Assembly (NCBI RefSeq): GCF_018917235.1
Contig: NZ_JAHLOF010000001.1
Span: 186,001-250,000, forward strand
Length of the DNA stretch: 64,000 bases
Direction of reading: 5' to 3'
Source of the DNA: Metaclostridioides mangenotii
GTDB lineage: Bacteria; Bacillota; Clostridia; Peptostreptococcales; Peptostreptococcaceae
The stretch's first letter is position 1, and every line of letters begins with the position of its first letter. The position numbers were made by a program, and so were the translations under genes. This document shows positions 8,292 to 17,749 of the stretch, in pieces. The notes under the pieces are model-generated. The model was not told where the DNA came from. It did no database searches and saw only the letters and a list, made by a program, of their open reading frames with translations.

Positions 8292-10826
8292 TTATATTAT
8301 ATGTTCTTTTGCTACTTCTTGAGTTGAAGCTTCTTGGCTAAGAAGTCTCATTATTTTTACTGTTGAACTCATGTCGTTTATTAATATTGCACCTACTAAT
8401 TTGTCATCCTTCATAAATAGTTTTTTATAAATTTTATTTTTTGAATCTTTTAAGTATAATTCTCCATCGTAATCTCGAATATTTCCAAGAGTGAACACTT
8501 TAGATTCCATAGCATCTAATGATACTGGATAGCTTTCGTTCATAAACTCAATTTTGTCTCCACATGCATTTGCACCAGCAATTCTTCCCATTTCTATTGA
8601 TGTTGGCCAGATTGCGAGTACTTTATTTTCTATTTGTGCAACATCCCCACATGCAAAGATATTATCTACTGATGTTTTCATGTTCCTATCTACTACGATT
8701 CCTCTTTCAACTTTTATTGACGTATCTTTTGCTATATCTGTGTTAGATCTTACTCCTATAGAGAATACTACCATATCACAGTAAACTTTGCTCCCATCTT
8801 TAAAAACTACACTTGTAGTGCCTTCTGATTCTTCTATAGAATCAACAGCTACACCTGTCATAACTTTTACCTTAGCATCTTCCTCTATACATCTTCTTAG
8901 CATTTTACTTCCTTCTGAGTCAAGTTGTCTACAAAGTATATTATCCATAGCTTCTACTACAACAACTTCTAATCCTTTTAGCTTAAATTCCCATGCTGCT
9001 TCTAACCCAAGAAGACCTCCACCAATAACAACAACTTTTTTTGCTTTATCAGTAGCAACTTTTATAGTTTCTAAATGCTTTTTATTCCTTAGTGTGTAAA
9101 CATTATCTAAATCATGACCAGAAATAGGAGGAATTAAATTACTGCTACCTGTAGCTATTATTAATTTGTCATATTTCAATGATTCATTCCCAATAAGAAT
9201 CGTAGATTCTTTATCATTTATCCTATCCACTCTAGTATCGAGTAAGACTTTTATATTATTATCTTCATACCATTTTTTATCTGCTACATAAAAATCTTTT
9301 CCCAAAGACTCATTTAATCCATCTGAAAGTGCTGGTCTGTAATATGTCAACTCACTTTCATCACTAATCATAGTTATATCACAAGTATTATTTCTCTTTC
9401 TAATAGCATCTGCTGCATAGAATCCGGCTCCACCGTTACCTACAATTACATAATGCTCATTAGTATCTTTGTGAAAGATAATTTCTTCTTCATATACTTC
9501 TATAAATTGATCTTCTTTTGCACCACATGCTGGACATACTTGTGGCGGTTCATCTCCATCAAATATTTCATTACATATCACACATTTAAATCTCTTCTTA
9601 CCCTTTTTCTTAGAGAATATATGATTTAATTTTTCTAAAAATTTATCGGCATATTGGTTGATGTATCCGATTTCCACATGAGATGGTTTAAAATTAACTG
9701 CAAGAGGTTCAATTGTAGCCATTCTGAGCTGTTTTAATCTCTCCATCAAGTTATCAGTACCTTCACCACTCCATCCGTATGAACCAAATACTGATGCAAC
9801 CTTTCCACCGTGAATTACTGGATTAAGCGACATTAAAATATTCCATATCGGAGGAAGTGCATCACCTAATATAGTGGGAGTTCCAAGTAATAAACCTTGA
9901 GATTTTATAACAGTAGGCATTACTTCTTCTGGTTTACTTTCTACTAAATCAAATGTATTAACTTTATAATCGCTATTTTTTTCTATATATTCCTTTACAG
10001 TTTCAGCTAAAGTCTTAGTGTAACCGTAAGCTGAAACATAACATATGGTTACTTCTTTTTCTAAAACTAATTGTTCCTCAGAGCTCCACTTATAGTATAA
10101 ATCCACTATTCTTCTAGGGTTTTCAGTGAGAACTGGACCGTGCCCAGGGCATATGATGTCAATATCCAAATCTCTTATTTTATCTACTGCAGTTACAACA
10201 AAAGGCTTAAATGGTCCCATTATATTGTCATAATAATATCTCAATGCTTCCAGATAATTTTTTTCTTCTTCTTCATTTAATGTATTTACTATTTTGTCAT
10301 TGCTATAATGGCTTCCAAATGAATCACAAGTAACCAATGTTTTATCTTCTTTGATATAAGTGTAAATTGTATCTGGCCAATGTAGCATAGGTACAGAATA
10401 AAATTCTAATGTTTTATCTCCTATTGAAAGAGTGTCTCCATCCTCAACAGTTATATATTCAAAATCTCTGTTAACGATTTCCTTAAGAAAAGTAAGAGCT
10501 CTTTCTGATGCAACTATCTTAGCATTTGGTGCTAAATCTAACATCTTTTCAACACTACCTGCATGGTCAGGTTCTGTATGACTTACAACTATATAATCGA
10601 CTGTATTTAGGTCAATTTCTAAATGTTCTAGTCTTTCAATGTATTGCTCAAATGTCCTGTCTTTCACAGTTTCAAATAATACTGTTTTCTCACTGCCTTT
10701 TAGTACATATGAATTATACGTAGTACCATATGGAGTATACATTATAATATCAAACACTCTAAGATTTGGATCAAGTGCTCCTACCCAGTATAAATTTTTT
10801 TTAATTTCTAAAGATTTCAACGACAT
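8292..10826 (-). CDS. Flavodiiron protein fused to rubredoxin and NADH:rubredoxin oxidoreductase
   Basis: 844 residues holding a complete oxygen (or NO) reductase electron chain. Residues 1-250 are the metallo-beta-lactamase-like diiron domain with ligands H83, E85, D87, H88, H149, D168 and H229. Residues 258-395 are a flavodoxin domain (FMN loop 'SAYGYTKT'). Residues 412-445 are a rubredoxin with C415, C418, C431 and C434. Residues 457-844 are a pyridine-nucleotide disulfide-type FAD/NADH reductase (GxGGAG near 463, 'VVIGGGLLGLEAA', 'FACGDVA'). NADH electrons would pass FAD, rubredoxin, FMN, diiron centre and reduce O2 to water. In many clostridia these are separate proteins. The start ATG has GGGAGGGG upstream. 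It is convergent with sodA, giving an oxygen-defence pair. Confidence 0.93.
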   Translation of the reverse strand: MSLKSLEIKKNLYWVGALDPNLRVFDIIMYTPYGTTYNSYVLKGSEKTVLFETVKDRTFEQYIERLEHLEIDLNTVDYIVVSHTEPDHAGSVEKMLDLAPNAKIVASERALTFLKEIVNRDFEYITVEDGDTLSIGDKTLEFYSVPMLHWPDTIYTYIKEDKTLVTCDSFGSHYSNDKIVNTLNEEEEKNYLEALRYYYDNIMGPFKPFVVTAVDKIRDLDIDIICPGHGPVLTENPRRIVDLYYKWSSEEQLVLEKEVTICYVSAYGYTKTLAETVKEYIEKNSDYKVNTFDLVESKPEEVMPTVIKSQGLLLGTPTILGDALPPIWNILMSLNPVIHGGKVASVFGSYGWSGEGTDNLMERLKQLRMATIEPLAVNFKPSHVEIGYINQYADKFLEKLNHIFSKKKGKKRFKCVICNEIFDGDEPPQVCPACGAKEDQFIEVYEEEIIFHKDTNEHYVIVGNGGAGFYAADAIRKRNNTCDITMISDESELTYYRPALSDGLNESLGKDFYVADKKWYEDNNIKVLLDTRVDRINDKESTILIGNESLKYDKLIIATGSSNLIPPISGHDLDNVYTLRNKKHLETIKVATDKAKKVVVIGGGLLGLEAAWEFKLKGLEVVVVEAMDNILCRQLDSEGSKMLRRCIEEDAKVKVMTGVAVDSIEESEGTTSVVFKDGSKVYCDMVVFSIGVRSNTDIAKDTSIKVERGIVVDRNMKTSVDNIFACGDVAQIENKVLAIWPTSIEMGRIAGANACGDKIEFMNESYPVSLDAMESKVFTLGNIRDYDGELYLKDSKNKIYKKLFMKDDKLVGAILINDMSSTVKIMRLLSQEASTQEVAKEHII

Positions 10827-10986
10827 AATTTTCCCCTCCCAATTATATTGTTATATTTATACCACACTTAGTTAATTACTAAACAAATTTTTATAAATTA
10901 TTATTTTTTCATATGAATTTTAATTAAACTTTCAATAGAAAATATGCTTTTTAATGTATTTATTCTTAGAAAAGTTTATTTATAAA

Positions 10987-11040
10987 ATAAAGCTGCATTC
11001 AAAAACTTCTTAATTAGTTTTTGAATGCAGCTTTTTTAAG
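10987..11040 (-). terminator. Terminator of the PepSY lipoprotein gene
   Basis: A perfect 17-base arm, GCTGCATTCAAAAACTT with its complement, forms a stem, with T-rich sequence on both sides (CTTTTTT on plus, CTTTATTTT on minus). It lies downstream of the PepSY gene on the minus strand. Confidence 0.8.
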
Positions 11041-11086
11041 TAAAAATTCTAAGCATGGCATATCACATACCATTTAATTTAAATAG

Positions 11087-11713
11087 TTAATCTCTTTCTA
11101 CTTCTAAAACTTTAGAGTTTTTTGCATCTACTTTAACTTTATACTCAGTTTTGTCCTCAATTATTTTTATAGTGTAATAAGTTGATCCTTTTTCATTTTT
11201 TAAAGACCACTCTTTTACAATACCGCTATGTTCTTTATGTGCTATATCCATTGCTTTATCTGGCGCAATCACTTCATCAAAATTTATCTTTCTTTCTCTT
11301 AGCGCCCCGTTTTTTTCATTATCGTCTAACATCTCCGTTTTATCTTTTACAATTTCAGAAGTGTTTGCATCTATAGTAAATTTATATTCATTTTCATCAT
11401 CAACACCCTCTATATCATAAAGATAATTATTGTGATTTTTATCAAGTTCTATTTCTATGATATCTACATTTTTGTGCTTCTCGTTAAATTTATCTATAGC
11501 ATCTTTATGAGACAATTTGAAATTTTTTCCTATTAAGGTATCTTCATTAGTTACTTTATCTGTTTCTTTATTATTTTCATACAGTTCATCTTTTACATCA
11601 CTTGTTGTACTTTGCTTATCAGATTTGTCTCTTTCTTTATCGTTATTCATACCACAAGCTGTTAAAGAAGATACTAAAACTAGCATTGTAAGTAACGCAC
11701 TTAATTTTTTCAT
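11087..11713 (-). CDS. PepSY-domain lipoprotein
   Basis: 208 residues. A lipoprotein signal is clear: 'MKKLSAL' then a hydrophobic core and the lipobox 'LTAC', with Cys20 as the lipidated residue. A charged, low-complexity linker (residues 25-60) leads to two PepSY-like repeats, each with a helix ('DAIDKFNEKH', 'KAMDIAHKEH') followed by beta strands containing 'YTIKI' or 'YKFTID' and ending in a 'DAxTS/DAKNS' turn. PepSY proteins are thought to modulate secreted proteases or bind small ligands at the cell surface. AAGGAGG precedes the ATG. It is a monocistronic unit between two terminated genes; the target is unknown. Confidence 0.85.
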   Translation of the reverse strand: MKKLSALLTMLVLVSSLTACGMNNDKERDKSDKQSTTSDVKDELYENNKETDKVTNEDTLIGKNFKLSHKDAIDKFNEKHKNVDIIEIELDKNHNNYLYDIEGVDDENEYKFTIDANTSEIVKDKTEMLDDNEKNGALRERKINFDEVIAPDKAMDIAHKEHSGIVKEWSLKNEKGSTYYTIKIIEDKTEYKVKVDAKNSKVLEVERD

Positions 11714-11773
11714 TATAATAACCTCCTTATTTTAGTATTATTATTTACATATAAGTTGATTATTATTACCCTA

Positions 11774-13852
11774 TTATTTAACTATGCAATCTATATCTCT
11801 TTTCTCTCTTATAAACTTAACACTCCTAAATATTACAAAGTAGGCTATAAATAATACAACATATTTTTTTATATCAAATGCTAAAAGATCATCTTGCATT
11901 GTTATAAATCCAACATGAGGATTAGATTTTGCATAATGCATACTTATAACTGATATCGTATTGTTTATGAAATGTAAAAGCATTGGTACAAAAATTGATC
12001 CCGACTTGTATAACGAATAAGAAAAAATTAATCCAAGTATCGTAGTTGGTATTATTCTAATAAAGTTCATATGCATAATACCAAATAATAATGAACTAAC
12101 TAAAATAGCAAATACAACTGGTTTTTTGCTATTTTTATTATTAGTTTGAATGTTTTTAAGAGAGGAATATATAAATCCTCTAAATAGTAACTCCTCACAT
12201 ATAGCTGGAGTTCCCGCAATAATTATTATATTTAATAAAATATTATCTTTTATATATAGTGCATCATTCAAAGCTTCGACAACTTCCATATTTTCTGGTA
12301 GTAACTTCAAAATTAAATTTGTAATAAATATTACAACCATAAATCCAAGTATATATAGAATTAGAGACCTTATTACAGCTAATATTTTTGGTTTTCTTAA
12401 GCTAAAAACCTCGATTGGGTTAGCTTTTATATAGAAAGCAAATGCAAATACAATAAGTAAAAACATTGCTTGAGTCATGATAATCCCATACATACCGTAT
12501 TTCATCTGTACGTAACTTCCTACATATATTAATAAGACTAAAGCAACTACATACGCTGCAAACCCATCACTTGGCTTAGGCATTGTACCCTTTTTAATGT
12601 TAGATCGCTTCTCTAAAAAAGAAAATCCTCTACCATCTCCAAACAATATTTCTTCAGAATTAAACAACTTTGAAAGCACTAATAGAGATATTATTACAAA
12701 TATAATATTTGATAAAAGTACTAAACCAATAAGAGTAAAGTTGCTATCAAATGATAGTACACTCTTTATAAGCAAAGAAATATTTACTACTGGAATCATA
12801 GCGTTGGCTCCATTTAACTCCATATTAGGAATCATTGAAACATACGAAGGTAACATAACTATGAGCATAAGTGGAGTAATATAGTTTTGCGCCTCCTTAA
12901 AGCTTTTAGCAAGAGAACACACACACATACTGACTGCTGATATCACCATAGCAAATATACATATACATATTAGTGTAATAAGTATTGGCATTGTTAAACT
13001 GCTAAAGCTTGAAAATGATATCCCTATATCTCCAAGATCACCTGAACTGTTAATTAACAGAGCCATTGTAAGTCCCATTGACAATATATTAAATGCAGCT
13101 GAAAGTACTGCAACCAAAGATACCGATAAATACTTTCCAATTACCAATTCTAAATTTGATATTGGTAGTGTAAACAATGTCTCTAGAGTACCTCTCTCTT
13201 TTTCCCCCGCCATTACATCTATAGCTGGGTAAATAGCTCCCATAAGTATTCCTATAACTAGTATAAATGGAAGTATTCTTCCTAAAAGATTCCCTGCTAC
13301 TTCCTCACTACTAGCCACATCAATTTCCTTATATGTTATAGGGTTAAGCACTTTGTAGGGACTTAATCCGCTCTTTTCTATGTTTTTATTTACTAAGTTA
13401 TCTTTATATTCGTTTAAAGTATCTTCAATTCTACTAGATACTACAGAAGCTTTATTAGCAGATGAATCTATGTAGACACTATACTCTTTTTCACCTTCTT
13501 TATTTTGAATGGCTATATACGCATCCAACTTTCCTTCTGAAATAGCTCTTTTATAGTCATCTGTTTTAACAATATTTATCTTTGGTGGTTTTTCACCGTT
13601 GTTATTTATAGGTTTTGGCTTTGGATTATTTAATACATCAATAAGCTCTTTTTCTGGATTAGAACTAAAAGCGATATTTATTTCCTGATTATTTAAATCT
13701 TTCATAGACATCATCATTATCTGTGACGTCCCTACCATAATAAGAGGATATAAAATTATAGGAAGGACTACCATCATAAACAGCGTTTTTTTATCTCTCA
13801 GTATATCTATTATTTCTTTTTTGAACACTTGCTTTACTATATTAAACCTCAT
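11774..13852 (-). CDS. ABC-2 (NatB-like) permease fused to a CPBP intramembrane protease domain
   Basis: About 692 residues. Residues 1-400 form an ABC-2 type exporter subunit: one N-terminal membrane segment, a roughly 140-residue outside domain, then five to six segments including the 'AGEKERGTLETLFTLPI' coupling region typical of NatB. The C-terminal third is a CPBP (Abi/Rce1-like) membrane protease with 'EELLFRGF' near residue 556, then 'FGIMHMNF' and 'HFINN', so the glutamate pair and the histidines of the active site are all present. ATG 13852 is preferred to the GTG three codons earlier because AGAGGTGAG precedes it. The start overlaps the end of the ATPase gene by 11 bases. Substrate unknown; NatAB exports Na+ in B. 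subtilis, and peptide export or processing is an alternative. Confidence 0.88.
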   Translation of the reverse strand: MRFNIVKQVFKKEIIDILRDKKTLFMMVVLPIILYPLIMVGTSQIMMMSMKDLNNQEINIAFSSNPEKELIDVLNNPKPKPINNNGEKPPKINIVKTDDYKRAISEGKLDAYIAIQNKEGEKEYSVYIDSSANKASVVSSRIEDTLNEYKDNLVNKNIEKSGLSPYKVLNPITYKEIDVASSEEVAGNLLGRILPFILVIGILMGAIYPAIDVMAGEKERGTLETLFTLPISNLELVIGKYLSVSLVAVLSAAFNILSMGLTMALLINSSGDLGDIGISFSSFSSLTMPILITLICICIFAMVISAVSMCVCSLAKSFKEAQNYITPLMLIVMLPSYVSMIPNMELNGANAMIPVVNISLLIKSVLSFDSNFTLIGLVLLSNIIFVIISLLVLSKLFNSEEILFGDGRGFSFLEKRSNIKKGTMPKPSDGFAAYVVALVLLIYVGSYVQMKYGMYGIIMTQAMFLLIVFAFAFYIKANPIEVFSLRKPKILAVIRSLILYILGFMVVIFITNLILKLLPENMEVVEALNDALYIKDNILLNIIIIAGTPAICEELLFRGFIYSSLKNIQTNNKNSKKPVVFAILVSSLLFGIMHMNFIRIIPTTILGLIFSYSLYKSGSIFVPMLLHFINNTISVISMHYAKSNPHVGFITMQDDLLAFDIKKYVVLFIAYFVIFRSVKFIREKRDIDCIVK

Positions 13853-14633
13853 AAAACTCACCTCTTATCTTAACAAGCTCAATAAATACATCTCTCAAAT
13901 TATTTTTAGTAGTCTTTTTCTTTAACTCTTCTGAAGTACCTTGAGCTATTATTCTACCCTGGTGAATCATTATAATTTTATCACATAGAGTCTCTGCTTC
14001 TTCCATATAGTGTGTTGAGTATAAAACTGTTTTTCCCCTCTGCTTTTCCATTTTCATAAACTCAATGATTGATGAACTGCTTAATACATCTAATCCTAGA
14101 GTAGGTTCATCAAATATGTATACTTGTGGCGAGTGAATCAAACAGCGAGCTATAGATGTACGTTGAGTTTGACCAGTAGATAGATTTTCTATTCTATTAT
14201 CAATAAATTCATCCATATCCATTACACTTATTATTTCATCTATATTTCTATCTATTTCATGTTTATCCATCTCGTATAAATTTCCAAAGATTTTTAATAA
14301 CTCCCTTGGAGATAGTCTTCCATAAAGTTTTGTATTACCAGATAAATATCCTATTTCTTTTTTAGCTGTATTCTTATCTATTGAATAATTGTGCCCCCTA
14401 ACTGTTATATCTCCTGATGTTGGTGTAAGAATTCCACCAAGCATCCTTAAAAGAGTAGTCTTACCTGCACCATTTGGACCCAGTATTCCTACTATTTCAC
14501 CTTTATTTGCTTCAAAGCTTACATTATTAACTGCTAAAAACTCCTCTTTTTTAGTTCTAAATCCTTTTTTTTTGTTGTTATTGTCTTTTACTTCTTTTGT
14601 AAACATTTTACTAAGATTATTTACTTTTATCAT
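13842..14633 (-). CDS. ABC transporter ATP-binding protein (NatA-like)
   Basis: 263 residues from ATG 14633; three further codons are open upstream to a GTG, but the spacing from GAGGGG favours the ATG. Walker A is 'GPNGAGKTT', the signature is 'LSTGQTQR' (a Gln instead of the common second Gly, as in other NatA proteins), Walker B is 'VYIFDEPTLGLD' and the switch is 'STHYMEEAE'. An unusual Lys-rich insert (residues 16-30) follows the first strand. It pairs with the overlapping permease-CPBP gene to form an exporter. A terminator for the thi operon end lies just upstream of its promoter region. Confidence 0.92.
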   Translation of the reverse strand: MIKVNNLSKMFTKEVKDNNNKKKGFRTKKEEFLAVNNVSFEANKGEIVGILGPNGAGKTTLLRMLGGILTPTSGDITVRGHNYSIDKNTAKKEIGYLSGNTKLYGRLSPRELLKIFGNLYEMDKHEIDRNIDEIISVMDMDEFIDNRIENLSTGQTQRTSIARCLIHSPQVYIFDEPTLGLDVLSSSSIIEFMKMEKQRGKTVLYSTHYMEEAETLCDKIIMIHQGRIIAQGTSEELKKKTTKNNLRDVFIELVKIRGEFYEV

Positions 14634-14708
14634 ATATATCACATCCCCTCTACATCTCTATTACTAATAATACCAATTACATCAAAAAATTTCCATCATA
14701 AAAGGTAA

Positions 14709-14738
14709 TAAAAAAAAGTGACATAAGTCACTTTTAGT
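14709..14738 (-). terminator. thi operon terminator
   Basis: AAAAGTGACATAAGTCACTTTT: a short GC-containing 9-bp stem followed on the minus strand by eight T residues, 16 bases after the thiE stop codon. Confidence 0.85.
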
Positions 14739-14753
14739 TATATAATTATATGC

Positions 14754-15389
14754 TTAACTTAACCTAGATATCCATTTTTGAGTTTGGCTATAAATATCAT
14801 CTGCTTTAAGAATTGAGGATATCACTGAATATCCACTGCTCTTCAATGGAAACAGTTGTTCCACATTATCTAAATTTATTCCTCCAATAAGAACAAAGGG
14901 GATATCTACATTGTCTCGAATTTCATCTACAATATCAAATGTAGATGACTCTGCATCCTTTTTCGTATCTGTAGCAAACATTGATCCAATTCCAATATAA
15001 TCTGCATCATCACTTAAGGCCCTTTTTGCTTCTTCTGTAGTTTTAGCAGATACACCTAATATCTTTTCATCTCCAATTAACTTTCTAACACTTTTAGCGT
15101 CAATGTCACTTTGACCTACATGAACTCCATCAGCATCACACAAAAGAGCTATATCCACTCTATCATTAATAATAAGCTTTACGCCATATTTTCTAGTTAG
15201 TTCTCTAAGTTTCAACGCTCTATCTAAAAAATCTTTTCCAGATGCATTTTTTTCCCTGTGTTGCAATATTGTTACCCCACCTTTTAAAGCATCTTCGATA
15301 CATTTATAAAAATTTCTCTCTTTTATCATATCGTAATCGGTAATTAAATACAGTTTAAGTTCTTGTTTTAACTTTTCTCTATCAACCAT
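14754..15389 (-). CDS. thiE: Thiamine-phosphate synthase
   Basis: 211 residues, the normal length. ThiE joins hydroxymethylpyrimidine diphosphate to thiazole phosphate to make thiamine monophosphate. Motifs of the TIM-barrel family are present: 'LYLITD', 'GGVTILQHREK' (substrate-binding QxRxK), 'LIINDRVDIAL', 'DGVHVGQSD', 'YIGIGSMFAT' and 'VLIGGI'. ATG 15389 is favoured over the adjacent TTG. It is the last gene of thiD-thiM-thiE, 29 bases after thiM, downstream of a TPP riboswitch. The operon salvages thiamine precursors; no thiC or thiG is present in this window. Confidence 0.96.
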   Translation of the reverse strand: MVDREKLKQELKLYLITDYDMIKERNFYKCIEDALKGGVTILQHREKNASGKDFLDRALKLRELTRKYGVKLIINDRVDIALLCDADGVHVGQSDIDAKSVRKLIGDEKILGVSAKTTEEAKRALSDDADYIGIGSMFATDTKKDAESSTFDIVDEIRDNVDIPFVLIGGINLDNVEQLFPLKSSGYSVISSILKADDIYSQTQKWISRLS

Positions 15390-15418
15390 CAAATATAACC
15401 TCCGTATTATGATTTGCT

Positions 15419-16204
15419 TTATACAAGCTCAATCTTAGCAAATGACTTTAATTTATCTACACTTAAACTATTTAAATTGTCCATTAGTTTAACTCTGAAT
15501 GTTCCTATATTAGGCTTATTTGCACCTGCAAGTTCACCACTAAGTGACATAGACAAAATCCCCATAGTAGATGCTTCTAACGCATTATCTGTAGCTCCTA
15601 AAAATGATCCGACTAAGCTTGTACACATACAACCTGTACCTGTTATACTCTGTAAGTTTTCATCCCCATTTAAAATTTTGTAGGTTTTTTTACCATCGCT
15701 TATGGCATCTATTTTCCCTGTTGCAGCGGCTATGCAATTATATCTCTTTGCCAACGTTATAGCAACTTCAGTTGGATCGTCTTCATCAAAACAATCTACA
15801 CCTCTACCATTAAATTCGAACCCAGCCAAAAACTTCATTTCAGATATATTGCCTTTAATAACTGTAAAATTAACCTCTTTTAATAGTATTTCAATTAATT
15901 CCCTTCTTTTTTTAGATGCAAAAGCTGCAACAGGATCTAATACTATTGGTATCTGGTACTTATTTGCAGTTTTAGCTGCTTTAATAAATAGATCGCTTGA
16001 TTCCATATCCCCGATATTTATAACTACAGAACTTGCTGAACTTACCATGTCGTCTACTTCTTCAACTGATGCACTCATAATAGGACTTGCACCCACAGCT
16101 AAAGTTACATTTGCGCAGTCGTTGATAGTGACTCTATTGGTATATTGCACAACTAGAGGTTTAGCTAGCCTAACTTCATCAACTAAATTAAATAACGCTT
16201 TCAT
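15419..16204 (-). CDS. thiM: Hydroxyethylthiazole kinase
   Basis: 261 residues. ThiM phosphorylates 4-methyl-5-(2-hydroxyethyl)thiazole so it can be reused by ThiE. Ribokinase-like fold motifs are visible: 'VQYTNRVTINDCANVTLAVGA' region, 'VLDPVAA', 'GNISEM' and the anion-hole 'ITGTGCMCTS'. The frame is open five codons further, but ATG 16204 has GGGAGGGG at the right distance. Second gene of the thiamine salvage operon; it starts 78 bases after thiD. Confidence 0.96.
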   Translation of the reverse strand: MKALFNLVDEVRLAKPLVVQYTNRVTINDCANVTLAVGASPIMSASVEEVDDMVSSASSVVINIGDMESSDLFIKAAKTANKYQIPIVLDPVAAFASKKRRELIEILLKEVNFTVIKGNISEMKFLAGFEFNGRGVDCFDEDDPTEVAITLAKRYNCIAAATGKIDAISDGKKTYKILNGDENLQSITGTGCMCTSLVGSFLGATDNALEASTMGILSMSLSGELAGANKPNIGTFRVKLMDNLNSLSVDKLKSFAKIELV

Positions 16205-16281
16205 AAAATCCCCTCCCAATCACATTTATCTTCATTATAACTAATATTATTTATAAATTTGAAATTCCTTTAAATCCAAAA

Positions 16282-17076
16282 CTACTCAAACTTATAGAAA
16301 TGATGCACCGGTCCTACTCCTTTACCTATATCAAAACTATGTTCAATTGCTTCAGATATGTAAATTTTACTTAATCTCACTGCTTCTTTGATATCATATC
16401 CTAAGGCAAGATGCGATGCTATTGAAGAAGAAAGCGTACAACCTGTCCCATGTGTATTTTTTCTATCGAATCTCTTACCTGAGTATATTTCAAGTAAATT
16501 TTCTCCCATAAGCACATCGACAGCATCTCCATCTAAGTGTCCGCCTTTTATAAGGACATTCTTAGCACCCATTTTTAATATCATTTCTCCTGCTTTTTTC
16601 ATGTCATCTATAGTTTCTATTTTTATTCCAGTTATCTCTTCTGCCTCTGGCACATTCGGTGTCAAAATATAAGAAAGCGGTATTAGTTTTTTTATTAAAT
16701 TTTCTACAGCATCTGGTTTTAAAAGAGGACAATTACTCTTTGAAATCATAACTGGATCAAGCACAACATATTCTGGCTTATATTTTACTAACCCCTCTGT
16801 TACCTTTTGAATAATTTCACTGTTGTACACCATACCAATTTTCACTGCTTTGGGAAATATATCTGTAAACACTGCATCTATCTGTTTTTCAATTATATCT
16901 GTACTAAGCGCTTCAATACCGTATACACCTTCTGTATTTTGAGCAGTTATAGCAACTATTACACTCATACCATAAGTTCCTAGTGCACTGAATGCTTTTA
17001 AATCTGCTTGTATTCCAGCTCCACCAGATGAATCTGATGTAGCTATTGTTAATGTTGGTACTCTATATTTTTTCAT
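16282..17076 (-). CDS. thiD: Hydroxymethylpyrimidine (phosphate) kinase
   Basis: 264 residues. ThiD phosphorylates hydroxymethylpyrimidine twice for thiamine synthesis. Signature motifs: 'SDSSGGAGIQADLKAFSALG' near the start, 'VLDPVMISKS', 'LTPNVPEAEEITG', 'VLIKGGHL' and the catalytic 'THGTGCTLSSSIASHLALG'. AGGAGGT precedes the ATG. It is the first gene behind the TPP riboswitch and its terminator. Pyridoxal kinase activity is a minor alternative in this family, but the neighbours thiM and thiE settle the role. Confidence 0.96.
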   Translation of the reverse strand: MKKYRVPTLTIATSDSSGGAGIQADLKAFSALGTYGMSVIVAITAQNTEGVYGIEALSTDIIEKQIDAVFTDIFPKAVKIGMVYNSEIIQKVTEGLVKYKPEYVVLDPVMISKSNCPLLKPDAVENLIKKLIPLSYILTPNVPEAEEITGIKIETIDDMKKAGEMILKMGAKNVLIKGGHLDGDAVDVLMGENLLEIYSGKRFDRKNTHGTGCTLSSSIASHLALGYDIKEAVRLSKIYISEAIEHSFDIGKGVGPVHHFYKFE

Positions 17077-17111
17077 ATCTATACCTCCTAAGATAATACT
17101 TAATAATATAC

Positions 17112-17147
17112 ATAAAAAAAGCTACACCCAATCGGGCATAGCTTTTA
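17112..17147 (-). terminator. Riboswitch-controlled terminator before thiD
   Basis: On the minus strand AAAAGCTATGCCC and GGGTGTAGCTTTT form a stem followed by a run of T. It lies between the TPP aptamer and thiD and is the likely expression platform: the stem forms when thiamine pyrophosphate is bound. Confidence 0.85.
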
Positions 17148-17179
17148 AATTATAAATAATTATTTCTAATATCAAAATC

Positions 17180-17270
17180 TAAGTATAGCTTGCCTACGCT
17201 GGAATTACCCAGATCAGGTCAAAAGGGTCGGAATATCCTCTCAGCAAAATTGCGCCCCTAGCTTTTTCTA
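17180..17270 (-). ncRNA. TPP riboswitch (THI element)
   Basis: Read on the minus strand the sequence has the conserved core of the thiamine pyrophosphate aptamer: AGGGGCGC, then GCTGAGA, then GACCC..TTGACCTGATCTGG and the closing CCAGCGTAGGCAAGCT. The outer helix is AAGCTA/TAGCTT. A terminator follows 35 bases downstream, so TPP should repress thiDME by early termination. Confidence 0.95.
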
Positions 17271-17341
17271 TTTAATTATATCTAAATATAATTATAATAC
17301 ACTGTTTATTTATGTCAAGCTGATATACAATCAATTTTATG

Positions 17342-17647
17342 CTATATATCACTTAAATCACAAATTGTATATTCTAAGGTACTATCTAAATACTTTTCTA
17401 ATATCTTCGGATCATCAATCACAAGTAGCTTCTTATTTCTATCAAGTTTCTTTATAGAATATTCAAGTTTCATTGCCATACTTTTGCTAGAAGTTAGAAA
17501 CAATGCCTTTAGTTCAGAAAAGCCTCTCGCTCTTGTATATTTTGAATTAATACCTTTTTTATGCTCCTCTATCCTTCTTTTTATATCAGTCGTATATCCA
17601 GTATAGAGACTACCATCCTTACATCCAATGATATAAGTATAAAACAA
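17342..17647 (-). CDS. GIY-YIG domain nuclease-like protein (UPF0213)
   Basis: 101 residues comprising a single GIY-YIG domain. The start 'FYTYIIGCKDGSLYTGYT' gives the two short strands ('TYI' and 'LYTGYT'), followed by the helix with 'DIKRRIEEH' containing the conserved Arg, and 'KYTRARG'. Family members resemble the nuclease domain of UvrC and homing nucleases; the role of small stand-alone copies is not settled. The start is TTG with GGTGGTG upstream. It stands alone between the TPP riboswitch and a permease gene. Confidence 0.85.
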   Translation of the reverse strand: MFYTYIIGCKDGSLYTGYTTDIKRRIEEHKKGINSKYTRARGFSELKALFLTSSKSMAMKLEYSIKKLDRNKKLLVIDDPKILEKYLDSTLEYTICDLSDI

Positions 17648-17749
17648 TTAATCACCACCTAATAAATGCTGTTGTATAAATATTATTTTATCTTAACATC
17701 AATAAATTTTCTATGCTTACAACAATTTATTGAGCGTAGTATTTTATAT

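Noticed and set aside
15702..16244. 180-codon plus-strand open frame
   Set aside because: It is antisense to thiM, whose motifs and ribosome binding site are clear; the frame is a by-product of codon bias.
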